Source: Diabrotica undecimpunctata (lineage: Eukaryota; Arthropoda; Insecta; Coleoptera; Chrysomelidae). Taken from it: a DNA stretch of 64,000 nucleotides. Below are positions 23,326-34,139 of the stretch, in pieces (the stretch's first letter is position 1; each line of letters opens with the position of its first letter). The DNA lies in contig NC_092806.1 of NCBI RefSeq assembly GCF_040954645.1, forward strand, positions 3,968,001-4,032,000, in the 5' to 3' direction. The translations under genes were made by a program, and so were the position numbers. The notes beneath the pieces are model-generated. The model had not been told where the DNA came from, ran no database searches, and saw only the letters and a program-made list of their open reading frames with translations.

Positions 23326-23390
23326 TAATTACTATTTAAATGGGAATAAGTTGCAATTGAAGGTTAAAATAAGTTTATTGACGTTTGAAT
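23326..23390. repeat. Left arm of ~65-bp inverted repeat
   Basis: TAATTACTATTTAAATG..AATAAG and GGTTAAAATAAGTTTATTGACGTTTGA are matched in complement at 24586-24651. The arms bracket the group D LINE fragment closely on both sides. Confidence 0.7.
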
Positions 23391-23459
23391 TTTTGATCTT
23401 TGATCTTGCACTGATAACTTGTTTATACTCCAACAATTAATATAAAAAAGAATAACAGT

Positions 23460-24585
23460 TGATACAGAAGTACATCTAGCCTTCATCGACCTAGAAAACG
23501 CGTATAATACAGTTCCAAGACTTAAATTGTGGCAAGCTTAACTACAACTCGACATTAGTCCATACCTTTTAGGAATAATGACAGAAGTATACAGGGATAA
23601 CACTACTTACCTAAAAATCGGATATAGACTATCAGAGCCAATAAAAGAAACTAAAGGACTAAAACAAGGATGCAGTATGTCACCCTTACTGTTTAATTTA
23701 TATATTGAGGCAGCCCTCCAAAATTGGAAAAACCACTGCCAGGGAATGGGAATCCCCATTGGAAATGACGTACTGTTCTCCCTTAGCTTTGCGGATGACC
23801 AAGTCATCCTAGCTCAAGATTCTTATGATCTAGAATTTATGCTAAAGTGTCTATAGAGAGAATATTTAGAATGGGGGTTACAAGTCAGCATGAAGAAAAC
23901 AGAATATTTACTTAATTATCAGTTCAGATGCAAGGTTTGAAGTGTTGATAGACGAGGACGTGGAAATCAAACAAGTGAAAAAATTTAAATATTTAGATCC
24001 ACTCATTGCTAAGAACGGCTTGGGAGAAACCGAAATTAAACACGAAGTAATCAGGGACGTAAAATTGTAGGATGTCTGAACTCCTTATGGTGGGATCACC
24101 ACATTTCCAAAAGGAACAAAAAAAGAATAGGACAAACCATGGTTGAATCAGTTCTTTGTTCTATGGCTCTGAAGTATGGACAATTAATGCAGACCTGAAG
24201 AGAAGATTGTTGACAGTTGAAATGGATTATTTGAGAAGAAGTGCTAGAATGACAAGGCAGGAAAGGAAGACTAACGAATCTATAAGAAATAACATGAATG
24301 CTACAGAAACGGTCATTGACAGAATAGAAAGAAGAGTCCAAATGGTTTGGACATCAACTGATAATGTCTGACAAACGTTGGCCCCAAAAACTTTACAAAT
24401 CGAAGCCCCCTGGAAGAAAAAAAAAAGAAGTAGACCTCGACGCTCTTGAAATGAAGGAATTAGAAGAGCGATGGAATCGACAGGTTTGGAGGAGGAGCAT
24501 GCCTTGCACCGGAAGGATTCCCGGAGGAGAACGGGAATACGGCGATAGCCGTCTTCAAAATGTATTGTATTTACAAGTTCGATTA
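23460..24585 (+). mobile_element. Group D LINE, truncated and broken
   Basis: RT blocks in order: LAFIDLENAYNTVPRLKLW (about 23470-23530), IKETKGLKQGCSMSPLLFN (23640-23700), LSFADDQVILAQDSYDLEF (23780-23840), WGLQVSMKKTEYLL (23870-23915). The C-terminal piece reads LTVEMDYLRRSARMTRQER (about 24210) and KRWPQKLYKSKPPGRKKKE (24370-24430). Stops at 23854 and after 23937 split it. It is closely related in motif order to the copy at 3.46 kb. Confidence 0.8.
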
Positions 24586-24651
24586 ATGTCAAACGTCAAT
24601 AACCTTATTTTAACCTTAAATTTTGGCTTATTCTCATTAAAATAGTAATTA
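24586..24651. repeat. Right arm of ~65-bp inverted repeat
   Basis: AATGTCAAACGTCAATAA..CTTATTTTAACCTT ... ATAGTAATTA is the complement of 23326-23390 with a few mismatches. Confidence 0.7.
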
Positions 24652-24989
24652 CTTTAAAATGCCACAAGAAAATAGCTTCAGAACAATAGATAAGATCTAG
24701 ATAAGAGAAGGGAGTGTTCCAAAAATGTCGTCAGCCTTACAGTGGCCATCCCACTTTCGGAGTACGGTACGTGCGACAGTCAACTGCGCATAAGTAAGAG
24801 AGGGTGGTTTTAGTTAGTTGGTAGGATAATAGATACCTGAATCTTTGGAACTGCTATCTTTAGTACTTTAAATTAAACTAAAACCCAAATTGTAGGGACT
24901 CAACATGGAGGTAGCATAAAAAAAATTTCAAAACCCCCCCTAAGACAAATTCTGGGTGCGCCACTGATAGGAAGGTCATGTAATTGATA

Positions 24990-25275
24990 AATGGGGTTAA
25001 TTAAAAAAAGATGCAGGTTCTGCTTTACATCAGTTTTCTTTATCGCACTGGAAGAACGGTAATGCATTGTAGCGATCAGTTGGTTTATATTATATGTCTA
25101 TGGATTCATAGTGAATGGGTGCATTGCCACTATTCCACTCGACCTTAGAAGGCTATTGTAAATCATTTTTAGCTTAGAGTTGTCCTTCAGCCCAGTCTTT
25201 TTAACAAAATCTATTATTGCCGCCTTTTCTGACATTTCTGCGAAGTCGTAGTGTTCAAGTTTATAATCTTCTTTA
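24990..25275 (-). other. Unrecognised ORF fused to a LINE 3' end
   Basis: A 68-codon open stretch (25304-25098) begins in the LINE tail (EMARKED) and continues beyond the point where other group B copies end in GAA repeats. The novel part reads YKLEHYDFAEMSEKAA, IIDFVKKTGLKDNSKLKM, IYNSLLRSSGIVAMHPF. The composition is protein-like but I recognise no family. It could be flanking host or transposon sequence picked up at the LINE junction. Confidence 0.3.
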
Positions 25276-26990
25276 CGTGCCATCTCCGCGACGGAAGTTG
25301 GCAATCATCATGGCTATTCTGATCTTAGATGCTGCCGCTCTGAATAGTTCGATTAATGTGCATCCTTACCATTCCCTCAAGCTACGCAACCATGAGATTC
25401 TTCTCCTTCCTACACTTCTCTTGCCCTAGATTTTCCCTTGTATAATTAATTGATCTATTTTGTATCTTTCATTATGCATTACATGCCCCAGGTATTGCAG
25501 CTTTCGCATCTTGATGGTTTCCAATATTTCCATTCTTTGGTTGACACTTCTCTTGCCCTAGATTTTCCCTTGTATAATTAATTGATCTATTTTGTATCTT
25601 TCATTATGCATTACATGCCCCAGGTATTGCAGCTTTCGCATCTTGATGGTTTCCAATATTTCCATTCTTTGGTTGACTCTTCTCATGACTTCGTTGTTTG
25701 TTACATGTTCGGTCCAGGATATCTTCAGGATTCTCCTATACATCCACAGTTCAAATTCTTCTAACTTTTGAAGTAAAGCAGAGTCGAGAAAATATAACAC
25801 GTTGCCAGCCTAACTTTCAAGTCTAATTTCAGTTCTCCTGCACAAAGTACCTTTCTCATTTGATTGAAGTTTGTTTGTGCTTTCTCTATTCGAACTTTGA
25901 TTTCTTTGAAGTAATCGTTTGTGTGAATAATTATTGTACCAAGTTAATTGTAGTTTTTAACTTGTTCTAAAGTTTTACCGTTAATTGTCAGGCTTTCATC
26001 ATTATTTTGTGTTTTTGATATTCTCATAAATTTAGTTTTCTTGATGTTTATTGATAATCCATATTCTTCTCCATACTCAACTGTCTTGTTCATTAGCTTT
26101 TAGAGGTCTTGGAGGTTGTCTGCTATTATGATAGCATCGTCCGCATATCTAATGTTGTTAATTGGTGTTTCATTGACCTTTATTCCTGCTGTTTCTTCCT
26201 CAAAAGCTCTTTTCATAATTTCTTCAGAGTATGCATTAAATAGTAGCGGTGACAATACAGAGCCCTGTCGAACTCCTCTTTAAATTTCGAACTCTTTTGA
26301 TGTGTGTTTATTATTGCGTATGTGTGCCTGCTGTGTATAATATAAATTTGTTATAATTCGAAGGTAATTGTATTCTAATTGTTTTGCTTTGAGGACGTCC
26401 ATTAGCTCTTTGTAGCAGACTTTATCGAAAGCCTTATTGTAAGAAACAGACGTATATATCTTGGATCACATCCAAGCATATCTGGATTAGTACGTTGAAT
26501 ACAAAGAGAGCTTAACGGGTACCTACGCCTCTACGGAATCCAAGTTCGGTTTCTTCAATATCCATATCAAGTATTTGATAAATGCGTTTATGGATGATCT
26601 TTAAAAACATTTTAAGTCTGTGAGACATCTATGTACTCATTTTCTATTATTTTAAGGATATCGATAGGTAGTTGATCTGGCCCCGGACTTTTTCCGTTTC
26701 TGGTATTCTTTAGTGCATACAATATTTCTTCCTTTGTAATTTCTATACTTGTTTCTCTGTCTTCGAAAGATATGTCTTGTAGGTTTCCTCTTTCATCGTC
26801 GAAGAGCACTTCCATATATTCTTTCCATCGTTTTAGATTTTCGTCAGTCGTTATCATAGATTCCATTTTTATCTAAAAGAGTTGTTTTGTGGTTGTTTTT
26901 TTGCAGCAATGCCATTTCTTAAACCTTTTTATGTAGGTTGAATATGTCGTATTTGTTCTGAAGATCTTTTATCTCTTTACGTTTTTCCTC
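25270..26990 (-). mobile_element. Group B LINE, long degenerate copy
   Basis: Read on the minus strand from 26990: a linker, then RT start (EEILYALKNTRNGKSPGPD, LPIDILKI, 26740-26640), then broken RT with RQGSVLSPLLFNAYSEEIM and INNIRYADDAIIIADNLQDL (about 26290-26110). The 3' domain follows: FELWMYRRILKISWTEHVT, NNEVMRRVNQRMEILETIK, KLQYLGHVMHNERYKIDQL (25760-25560). The tail is at about 25275. An exact 132-bp tandem duplication lies within the 3' domain. Several stops and frame changes. Confidence 0.85.
25412..25675. repeat. Exact 132-bp tandem duplication
   Basis: Bases 25412-25543 and 25544-25675 read as identical in every base I compared (both start ACACTTCTCTTGCCCTAG and end CATTCTTTGGTTG). 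The unit is part of the LINE 3' domain, so the repeat duplicates a coding block. Confidence 0.95.
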
Positions 26991-28250
26991 ATAGTAAGTT
27001 TGTTTTGCATCTCTTATCGAAAATTCCAAACCGCCTGCAAAGAAGAGGAAACCTAATCAGCGAAGACGATGTTAAAAATGCCTCAGAAATAGAGACAGGA
27101 AAACTAGATACGTGTGTGAAGATTTTTGTGTGTTTAGAACACTGTGTAACATTTTGTTACGAATTTAATCCAGTTCCATTATAATTTACAATAAATAGGT
27201 ATTTCCATTAAACATTTGAAAGAAAAACAAATTTAAATTTTTTCTAATCGAAAGTACTCTCTATCCATGACAATTAAATCTAAATGTAAATAAAATCATC
27301 CACACTCTTTTTAATGATACTAATTTCGTTAAAATCGGTTGATCCAAACCAAAGTTATAGGTATTTATCCACAAATACTTTCCCACTCTCCCCCACCCTT
27401 TATTTAAAAAAATAAATAAAAGCAGTCAAGTTATAATAACATGAATAGTTTCTGATATATAGTTGAAGATCGCCTTATTGGACCACCCGGTACTATGTGT
27501 GTATTACTAATCCTAAAACCCCACGTTGTTATTTACTAATTAAAAAGTATTATATTTTTTCCAAAAATAAATGTTCAATAAATACCGCTCTCTTGGACCG
27601 GCGCAACTATGCATAACCTGAAAATCTACGCGACTTGTACATAAGTTATTGTTAAATAAAATTGTTTGTTGATTTTATTGATCAGATTATAATTGGAAAA
27701 CACTCTGGAGCATTTCCATCGCAAAAAAGGCTTTAAAACTTAGCGTGAGTATACAATTTGGTTGTGCCCTTAAGACATCTATTTTAGCGGTTATAAAAAT
27801 ATATCTTCTATAAAAATACAAGTAAACAACATACCTGTACTTGGATTTCTGTGCCTTTGCAGTCACCTATTGGTACAATCACTTTGATATTTTTAATGTT
27901 TTTCACGAATCACAACATATATATCTTATATAATGTTATAACATAGAGATAACTAACTTACATGTGTTTGTAAGTCACACAAGTACTATTTATTTTAAGA
28001 CATCCTTGAACCACGATGTTTTTTAACAACTGATTAGAAAAATGTCAGAACATCGCTAATTTTTCTGATAATACAGTTTGTTTTATTTATTTTTTTGTAT
28101 CAACACGACGAGTACGCAATGAATACTACAACGTGGTCAATCTAAAACTAAATACCTGTTTATACCGAACGTAAAAATTCAAAATTACATAATGAAATGT
28201 AAATGATATGTTGATATTATGTGCGTAAGTCGTCCAAGATCCAACGATAT
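26991..28250. other. Non-coding DNA
   Basis: No ORF or repeat recognised. A short stretch near 27470-27600 (GACCACCCGGTACTATG, TCTTGGACCGGCGCAACTATG) is GC-richer than its surroundings but carries no recognisable signal. Confidence 0.35.
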
Positions 28251-28630
28251 TAATTTGACTAAGTTAGATAAAATGGTGGATGTAAATAACCTTTCGTGAT
28301 TGGTACAAAAGATGCTGCCTGTACTGCGTGTTGTATCCGAAATAATAAATCAGTAAAATAAGCAAAAAAAGTGGATGAGCAGGCAGTACTGTAGACTAAT
28401 GAGGAGTTTCATACTATATTTTTATTTCATTTGAATATTCATTTAAATAATATATTTAAAATTAAATAAAGTAATTTTATATTTTAAACAAATTTAATAA
28501 ATAATTATGATTGCTCCTAACGCCACCTACTGACGTATTAACAAAGTATATGTTGTTTAATTACGACAAACCTGTCCAATTTAGATCAACTATTAATAAT
28601 CTGTCTATATAAAAGGCTATGATGAACTAA

Positions 28631-30480
28631 ACTAACGACGCCATTTAGAAAAGAAATCTAAACTACCACCATTTGATATTTCAATCATGTTTTGTTTTTT
28701 AAACGATACAGTTAAATAATAATACCGTATTAATTTAGATGTATAAATTAGTTTTATTATATTACTATAATTAGTAAAAATTTAGATTTATTAGTTTAGA
28801 TTTAAAATCTTAACGCCATCTGAGCAAAGAAATCTGAACTACTGACATTTCAACCTATGAATCAATCATATTTTGTTCTTGAAACGATTCTTCTTCTTGT
28901 AGTTCTTTCTCTTATCGGAGGTTGGCTATCATCACAGCTGTCCGTACCTTATTAGCGACTACTCTGAAAAGATCTACTGAGCTTAGCTTAATATCTTTAT
29001 TTTGCACCTCTAGTAATGTGGCCTAAATATTCCAGCTTTCTTGTTTTGATGTGATTTATGACCTTTATGACCTCGCAATCCTTTTGTAGCCTTCTTAACA
29101 GTTCTGCAATTGTAATTCGTTGGATCCATGGTATTTTTAAAATCCTTCTATAGCACCACATCTCAAATAATTCCAACTTCTTTATATTATCCACTTTTAG
29201 TGTCCAGCTTTCCATTCCATAAAACAAAGTCGAGAACACGTGGCATCTTATCCTCAGCTCCAGAGGAAGGTCTCGATTAACAAACATTGTTTTTATTTAG
29301 TTGCTTGTCTTGCAATTTCAATACGTGTCCTTATTTTTTTACCTAGGCCATTATTTTCATTTACTCAGGTTCCCAGATATTTGTAGTTATTCACTCTTTC
29401 CACTTGTTTTTCCTCGATGTCTAGCCTTCCTACTTATGTTGCTTAGAAATAATCATGCACTTGGTTTTCTTAACGGTCATTTGTAGTCCATATTTTATAC
29501 TGACTTGATGTAATCTATTTACTAAGTGTTGCAGTGCTTCTAGACTATCTGCAAAAACAGCGGTATTTTCTGCCAATCTTATGTTGTTCAAGATTTTTCC
29601 GTTTATTGATATACTCTGTTGTTCCTCCAATATTTCTTCCTTAAAAAAGCTTCGCTGTACAGATTGAATAACAATGAGGACAGCACACAACCCTGTCTAA
29701 CACCTCTTTTGATTTCTATAGTTTCTATATCGACATTTTCCATTCTAAACTCTGCTTTTTGATTCCGGTACAGATTGACAATAACCCGTATATTTCGACT
29801 ATCCACATTCTTTTCTTTTAACAATTTTACGAGTTACTGATGTCGTACTCTATCAAAAGCCTTTTGATAATCTATAAAGCAGACATAGAGATCCTGGTTC
29901 ATATCTAGTCTTCTTTGCGCGAGAACGTTAAAAGCGAACAGAGCCTCTCTCGTTCCTCCTCTGAATCGAAACTAGGTGTCATCTTAATCTTTATCTATGT
30001 TTTTGTACAGTCTTCCATGTATTATTTTGAGAAATATCTTAAGTGTGTGGCTTATTAGAAAAATTGTTTTGTACTGGGAGCATTCTGTCGCATGTACTGA
30101 CTTTGATAGTGTTACAAAAGTGGACAGCAACCAATCTTTGGGTATTACTCCTTATGTATTCTTGCCAAAATCTTAGTATATCTTTGATGTCTGCAATGAG
30201 TTAACCATTATCATCTTTGAGTACCCCATAGTGTGCTCGCTTTTTGGTATTTGTTATTTCTTTTATTTTTTTATGCATGTTAAAGCTGTCGTATTTTCTA
30301 TCATACTCTTCTTGAAACGATCGTTTAATTAATAATACAAAAAATATTAATTACATATTCATATAATTAATAAATAAAAATAATTTAAACTTTCATGTTA
30401 GTTCAGATTTCAAATTAGCGTCACTTAGGAAAGAAATCTGAACAGATAAACTAACAGATAAACTAAATTAAACTTAACTG
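28631..30480. repeat. ~170-bp tandem repeat, three decayed units
   Basis: The unit core (AACGCCATCTGAGCAAAG, AAATCTGAACTA, then ATTTCAA..AATCAT.TTTTGTT..GAAACGAT) occurs near 28640, near 28810 and near 30412. The second unit is split by the LINE at 28889-30308. With the LINE removed the spacing is about 170 bp. Confidence 0.6.
28876..30321 (-). mobile_element. Group B LINE insertion with 13-bp target duplication
   Basis: The 1420-bp insert (28889-30308) is flanked by TTCTTGAAACGAT at 28876-28888 and 30309-30321. On the minus strand it carries RT blocks NVDSRNIRVIVNLYRNQKA, IKRGVRQGCVLSSLLFNLY and SISINGKILNNIRLAENTA (the catalytic ADD is replaced by AEN), then VKKTKCMIISKQHK. The 3' domain reads VFSTLFYGMESWTLKVDNI and FEMWCYRRILKIPWIQRIT. 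The tail is the complement of TTCTTCTTCTTG. Frame breaks and the mutated active site show decay after insertion. Confidence 0.9.
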
Positions 30481-32034
30481 TCTTATAAAATAGAAAATAT
30501 TTATTCGCCAAATAAAGTACTAAATAAAAAGTTATCTGAAAAATAAATTGTGTTTATTGTAGTTTGTTTTAATGCCTCAGGTTATCGTGAAATAAAAAAT
30601 ATACCTAAATAGTTTAGTGTAGGTTAGAGACATGAATATTAAAAGATTTAATCTAATCGGAGAGTATGATCAGTATCATGTTTAATGTTTATAAACTTAG
30701 TTCGAGAATATAATATTTAATGCAGAATTGGTAATTGGTAAAGGCTTTTTTAAAAGGTTAAGATTAAGTAAACCGACAGTAATCTATATTCTGAGAAAAT
30801 ATTGTAAATAGTTGTTCATAAATGATTATAAAAGTAGGTGTATACATATTTTCAATTATTTAATTTAGGGATATAATATTTTCATAATTTTGATATTTAA
30901 AAAATAGATTAATTAACCTTTTTCAAGAGATATTGGGGCTATTGATTCAATAATAGTAATATCGAATTCAAAAATGAAAAATATGAAAAAATTCTTTTAA
31001 TAATTATAAAATACATTCAATTATATATAAAAAAGACTCAGAGTAGATATACAAAATATCCAGAGTGTAGTAGAAAATTTTCAAAACTTTCAATAAATCT
31101 TCTATATAATATATGAAATACTTATTGATTTTAAACTCTGACAATTTCGTGATACTTCTTGCATACGTTTTTCTATGTACCTACCACGTAATAATAAATA
31201 ATTCGGTATTCTTAATAAGAAGTTTAAATGAAGATGATAGAAATGGGTTCTTACAAGGAGATTCTGATTATAAAGTAAAGCCATTTTTAAGAAGTCCACT
31301 AAACAATCTAATTTCTATAATAAATTTCATATCAGAACCAGATATGCAACATAACTTTTTATGTATGGAAGAGGTTTAGGTACTATTTCATACAGTAACA
31401 TTCTACGAGTATAACCTAGAGAGAGATCAAAATAAAGACAATTTTGATCATGAATTGCTAAATTAAGACATTACTGAACTTTTTAAAGTTAAAGATATTT
31501 GGGCTAACCTTATATAATATTTTAGTGTTATGGAAAAACCTGGGAAGAATCATTAAACATGTATTATTTTTTATTCGTCATTAAATTTTTCTATAGATTA
31601 TTTAATTTATTCTTGCCACCACAAATTCTGTATTCAAAAGAGATATTAAAATATTATTATGATTTATTTGACAATTAATTAAATGTTGGTGTGTTCCGAA
31701 ATAAATTTTACATTTATTGTACAGATAAGTAACCGCGACATAATTTGACGTAAACATACTTATTATTCAATATTGTTATTATTCGGATGACATTTATTAA
31801 ATTTTTGGCAATCGTTAAAAATCGAATCTTTTAGTGATAAATATTCTTGACCTAATATAAGTGTTTGAAAAACATTGTATAAAGAAAGGTTTGTTTTCCC
31901 CTAATTTTTTTGTATTTCTTGTTATTTTGCTAAGTGTAATGAATTAAAATATTTTTAACCAGCCGTATCTTACGTAAAATTTAATTTTCGTTATTTTATT
32001 TCACTATGATTTTGCTCCAAAATGAACTGTTTTA

Positions 32035-32320
32035 GGGCCGATTTTTCGAACGCTAATCAAAACTTGATTATAATCAAATATTTAATTACAAGCAAATACG
32101 TCACCGTAGCTGTCAAAATTATTAAAAATTGCTTATTAATATTGATTTGTAAATAAAAACATGAAATTAACATCAGAAAAAGTTTAATTATGGTTTGTTT
32201 AAATTAAAACGCAAAATATTAAAATTGAATAAAATAAATCAGTCAACATAACCTCAAAATGTGACGTATTTAATTTTAATTAAATATTTGAGTTTTGATT
32301 AGCATTCGAACAACCGGCCC
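32035..32320. mobile_element. MITE with ~45-bp TIRs and TTA target duplication
   Basis: The left terminus GGGCCGATTTTTCGAACGCT and the right terminus GGGCCGGTTGTTCGAATGCT (complement) continue into AATCAAAACT on both sides. The element is 286 bp and flanked by TTA (32032-32034 and 32321-32323). No coding capacity. The GGGCC ends and 3-bp TWA target suggest PIF/Harbinger mobilisation, which is inference. Confidence 0.85.
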
Positions 32321-32429
32321 TTAAAGATACAAGCAGGAAAAGTAGAAAATATCAATATTTTTAGTAATTTTTAAATATTTTAATTTTCGATTTTTCATAA
32401 ATCCGCCCTGGTGTAGAGGTTTTGCAGTC

Positions 32430-33200
32430 AATATTCCAACCACACATACAGATGGGAGTAAAAAGTGACGACAACTATATCCATAACCTTTTTGTTTGCC
32501 GATGAATAAATAATTTTAGCAGAAGACAAAAACAATAACGTCTACATAATAGAAAAGTTGAAAGAAGAATTTGAAAGCTGTAGTTTAAAAATTAACTGCG
32601 ATAAAGGGCACTACATCGTCATTAAAAATACCGCAGAAGAACCTAGAGGTAAATAACAACTCAATAAACCAAACAAATGAATATTAATACTTGGAGGCTA
32701 CTTGGGGGGATAAATATAATGTGCTGTGTAAAGCCCCGGCGAACTAAGTAAGTAATTCAAAAATACTAAAATAGTTAAAGAAATTAAAAAAAATCTGGGC
32801 GTTAATCGGTAATCAAAAGTTATTAGTGAAGGAAATATCCATAGGTTACACAAATAGCGATGCAGAAGAAGAAGAATAATTAACTGTAAAGTAGCGTACA
32901 CAAGTCAAATAAAGACACAAAAAAATCAGAAGAGAAGATTAACACTGCAAATGGATCAAAACAACATCACAGCTAGAGAGTCAGGGCGTGTGAGTTCATA
33001 ACAAATAGAAAAAAAAATAGATAGCATTTAAATTAAACAACAGCTGTGTTCAAAGAATGACAGAGAAAAAACCTAAATTAAACTTGAAGTGCAAATCTAC
33101 ACAACATAAAAAGGAGAACTATTCAAAGCTGAATTGAATAATCAAATCAAAGATTCCAGAGAGAGCGAGGGAGAAAGATAAATACTTGAAAGAATATAAA
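32430..33200 (+). mobile_element. Group D LINE remnant
   Basis: In shifting frames the strand reads NYIHNLFADE then IILAEDKNNNVYIIEKLKE, EEFESCSLKINCDKGHYIV (32480-32620). Further on LQMDQNNITARES (about 32947-32985) matches the RCLQITRADRI block of the copy at 3.46 kb. Heavily decayed. Confidence 0.55.
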
Positions 33201-33345
33201 TGAATATATAGAGAATCGTGGTAAATGTGTTAATGCACTTGGTAAAACTAAGCTGACGTTGAAACTGCTGTCATTATTAAGTAATAATTTTTTGGCAAAT
33301 TTTAAAACAATGGCTACTAATTAAATAAAATCAAAGGCTTCTTAC

Positions 33346-33556
33346 CTTTTATTGCATCAAAAACTTCGAGGCAAGCTGTTTTAATTAATTTTTCCACAAG
33401 CACAACGTTTCTACATTCGAGCGAAACATATTCATGCGACGAATCGCAGTAATCTTCTAACGCAGCACCGAGTTTCAGCAAATCTGAGTTGTCGACTGAC
33501 CGAAAATGAGAATTGAGACTGCTACTCCACAGTAAACGGCTAAAAACTGCTCTGTT
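33346..33556 (-). CDS. Possible internal exon of an unrecognised gene
   Basis: Read on the minus strand this 211-base stretch is open throughout and is bounded by a plausible acceptor (TTATCACCTGCGAG) and a good donor (AAAAG/GTAAG). The peptide includes NRAVFSRLLWSSSLNSHF, RSVDNSDLLKLGAALEDY, CDSSHEYVSLECRNVV and LVEKLIKTACLEVFDAIK. It has the composition of a helical, conserved-looking protein and matches none of the transposon proteins I know. The neighbouring exons, if any, are not visible; LINE debris lies downstream and a TIR element upstream. The alternative is a fragment of an unfamiliar transposon gene. Confidence 0.4.
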
Positions 33557-33559
33557 CTC

Positions 33560-34135
33560 GCAGGTGATAAGTTAATACCGCTCGACTGGAGTATTTACGG
33601 AATTTGAATTTTCAGAGCAACGATGTGCTTGCTTTGTGCACCAGCATCAGTTCAATTATACTATTTGAATTTGCAACGGTGCATCCAATACGAACTGAGT
33701 CAAGGTAAATTATGTTCGGAAACAAGAGCGCCGATGGGAGTTTTGTTTTGGCGGGGTATTTGAACGATTTTTTTTATTAGGATTCGATAAGAAAATCGAT
33801 TTAATTTAGTATGATGAAATAGTAGGCATTTATTTATCAACAGATTTCTTCAAGTTCACTAAAAATGTGAACCTAAAAAAAATTTTTTGTGTTTCGAAAT
33901 TAAATAAGAAAAGATTGTCGAATATATTGATTAAACCTTTCTCAGTACACAAACAGGCACTTTTTATTTAAATTTACCCAATGTAAGTCCTTATTATCGC
34001 TAATCTTTATTGCTATTGTTCTGAAGCTATTTTCTTGTGACATCGAAATGCAATTTACTATTTTTGTTGGGAATAAATAAATTTATTTCAAAGTAAAAAA
34101 TCGGTTGCCTGTAAAGTCGGTTTTACGGGCGAAGA
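33560..34135. other. Non-coding DNA
   Basis: No coding content recognised. The end of the stretch contains GTAAAGTCGGTTTTAC (34111-34126), a short inverted motif just outside the TIR element that follows. Confidence 0.35.
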
Positions 34136-34139
34136 TTTT

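Larger units (their letters stand above)
22500..24966. mobile_element. hAT-like element shell with 8-bp TSD, filled with LINE debris
   Basis: The termini are inverted: CTGTGGCGCACCCAG at the left (22500-22514) and CAGTGGCGCACCCAG at the right (complement of 24952-24966). Both are flanked by ATAGGAAG (22492-22499 and 24967-24974). An 8-bp duplication and CAGTGGCG-type ends are hallmarks of hAT elements. Next to the termini are C-homopolymer tracts (about 22540-22552; 24934-24940). No hAT transposase is visible inside. Instead there is an R1/Jockey-like LINE tail and a group D LINE, so this is a non-autonomous element that later took insertions, or a carrier of captured sequence. Confidence 0.75.
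28255..31860. repeat. Dispersed repeat R, long copy split by a LINE
   Basis: The left end (TAAGTTAGATAA, then GTAGACTAATGAGGAG, GCTCCTAACGCCACC) and right end (ATTAAATGTTGGT, CGGATGACATTTATTAAA) correspond to the two halves of the short copy at 15660-16260. The interior contains a ~170-bp tandem array, a group B LINE insertion, and about 1.4 kb of AT-rich sequence without recognisable coding (30480-31680). If the two copies are the same family, the short one is an internal deletion derivative. Confidence 0.55.

Noticed and set aside
31113..31379. 88-codon ORF inside the long repeat R copy
   Set aside because: No recognisable motif and not seen in the other copy; kept as non-coding repeat interior.
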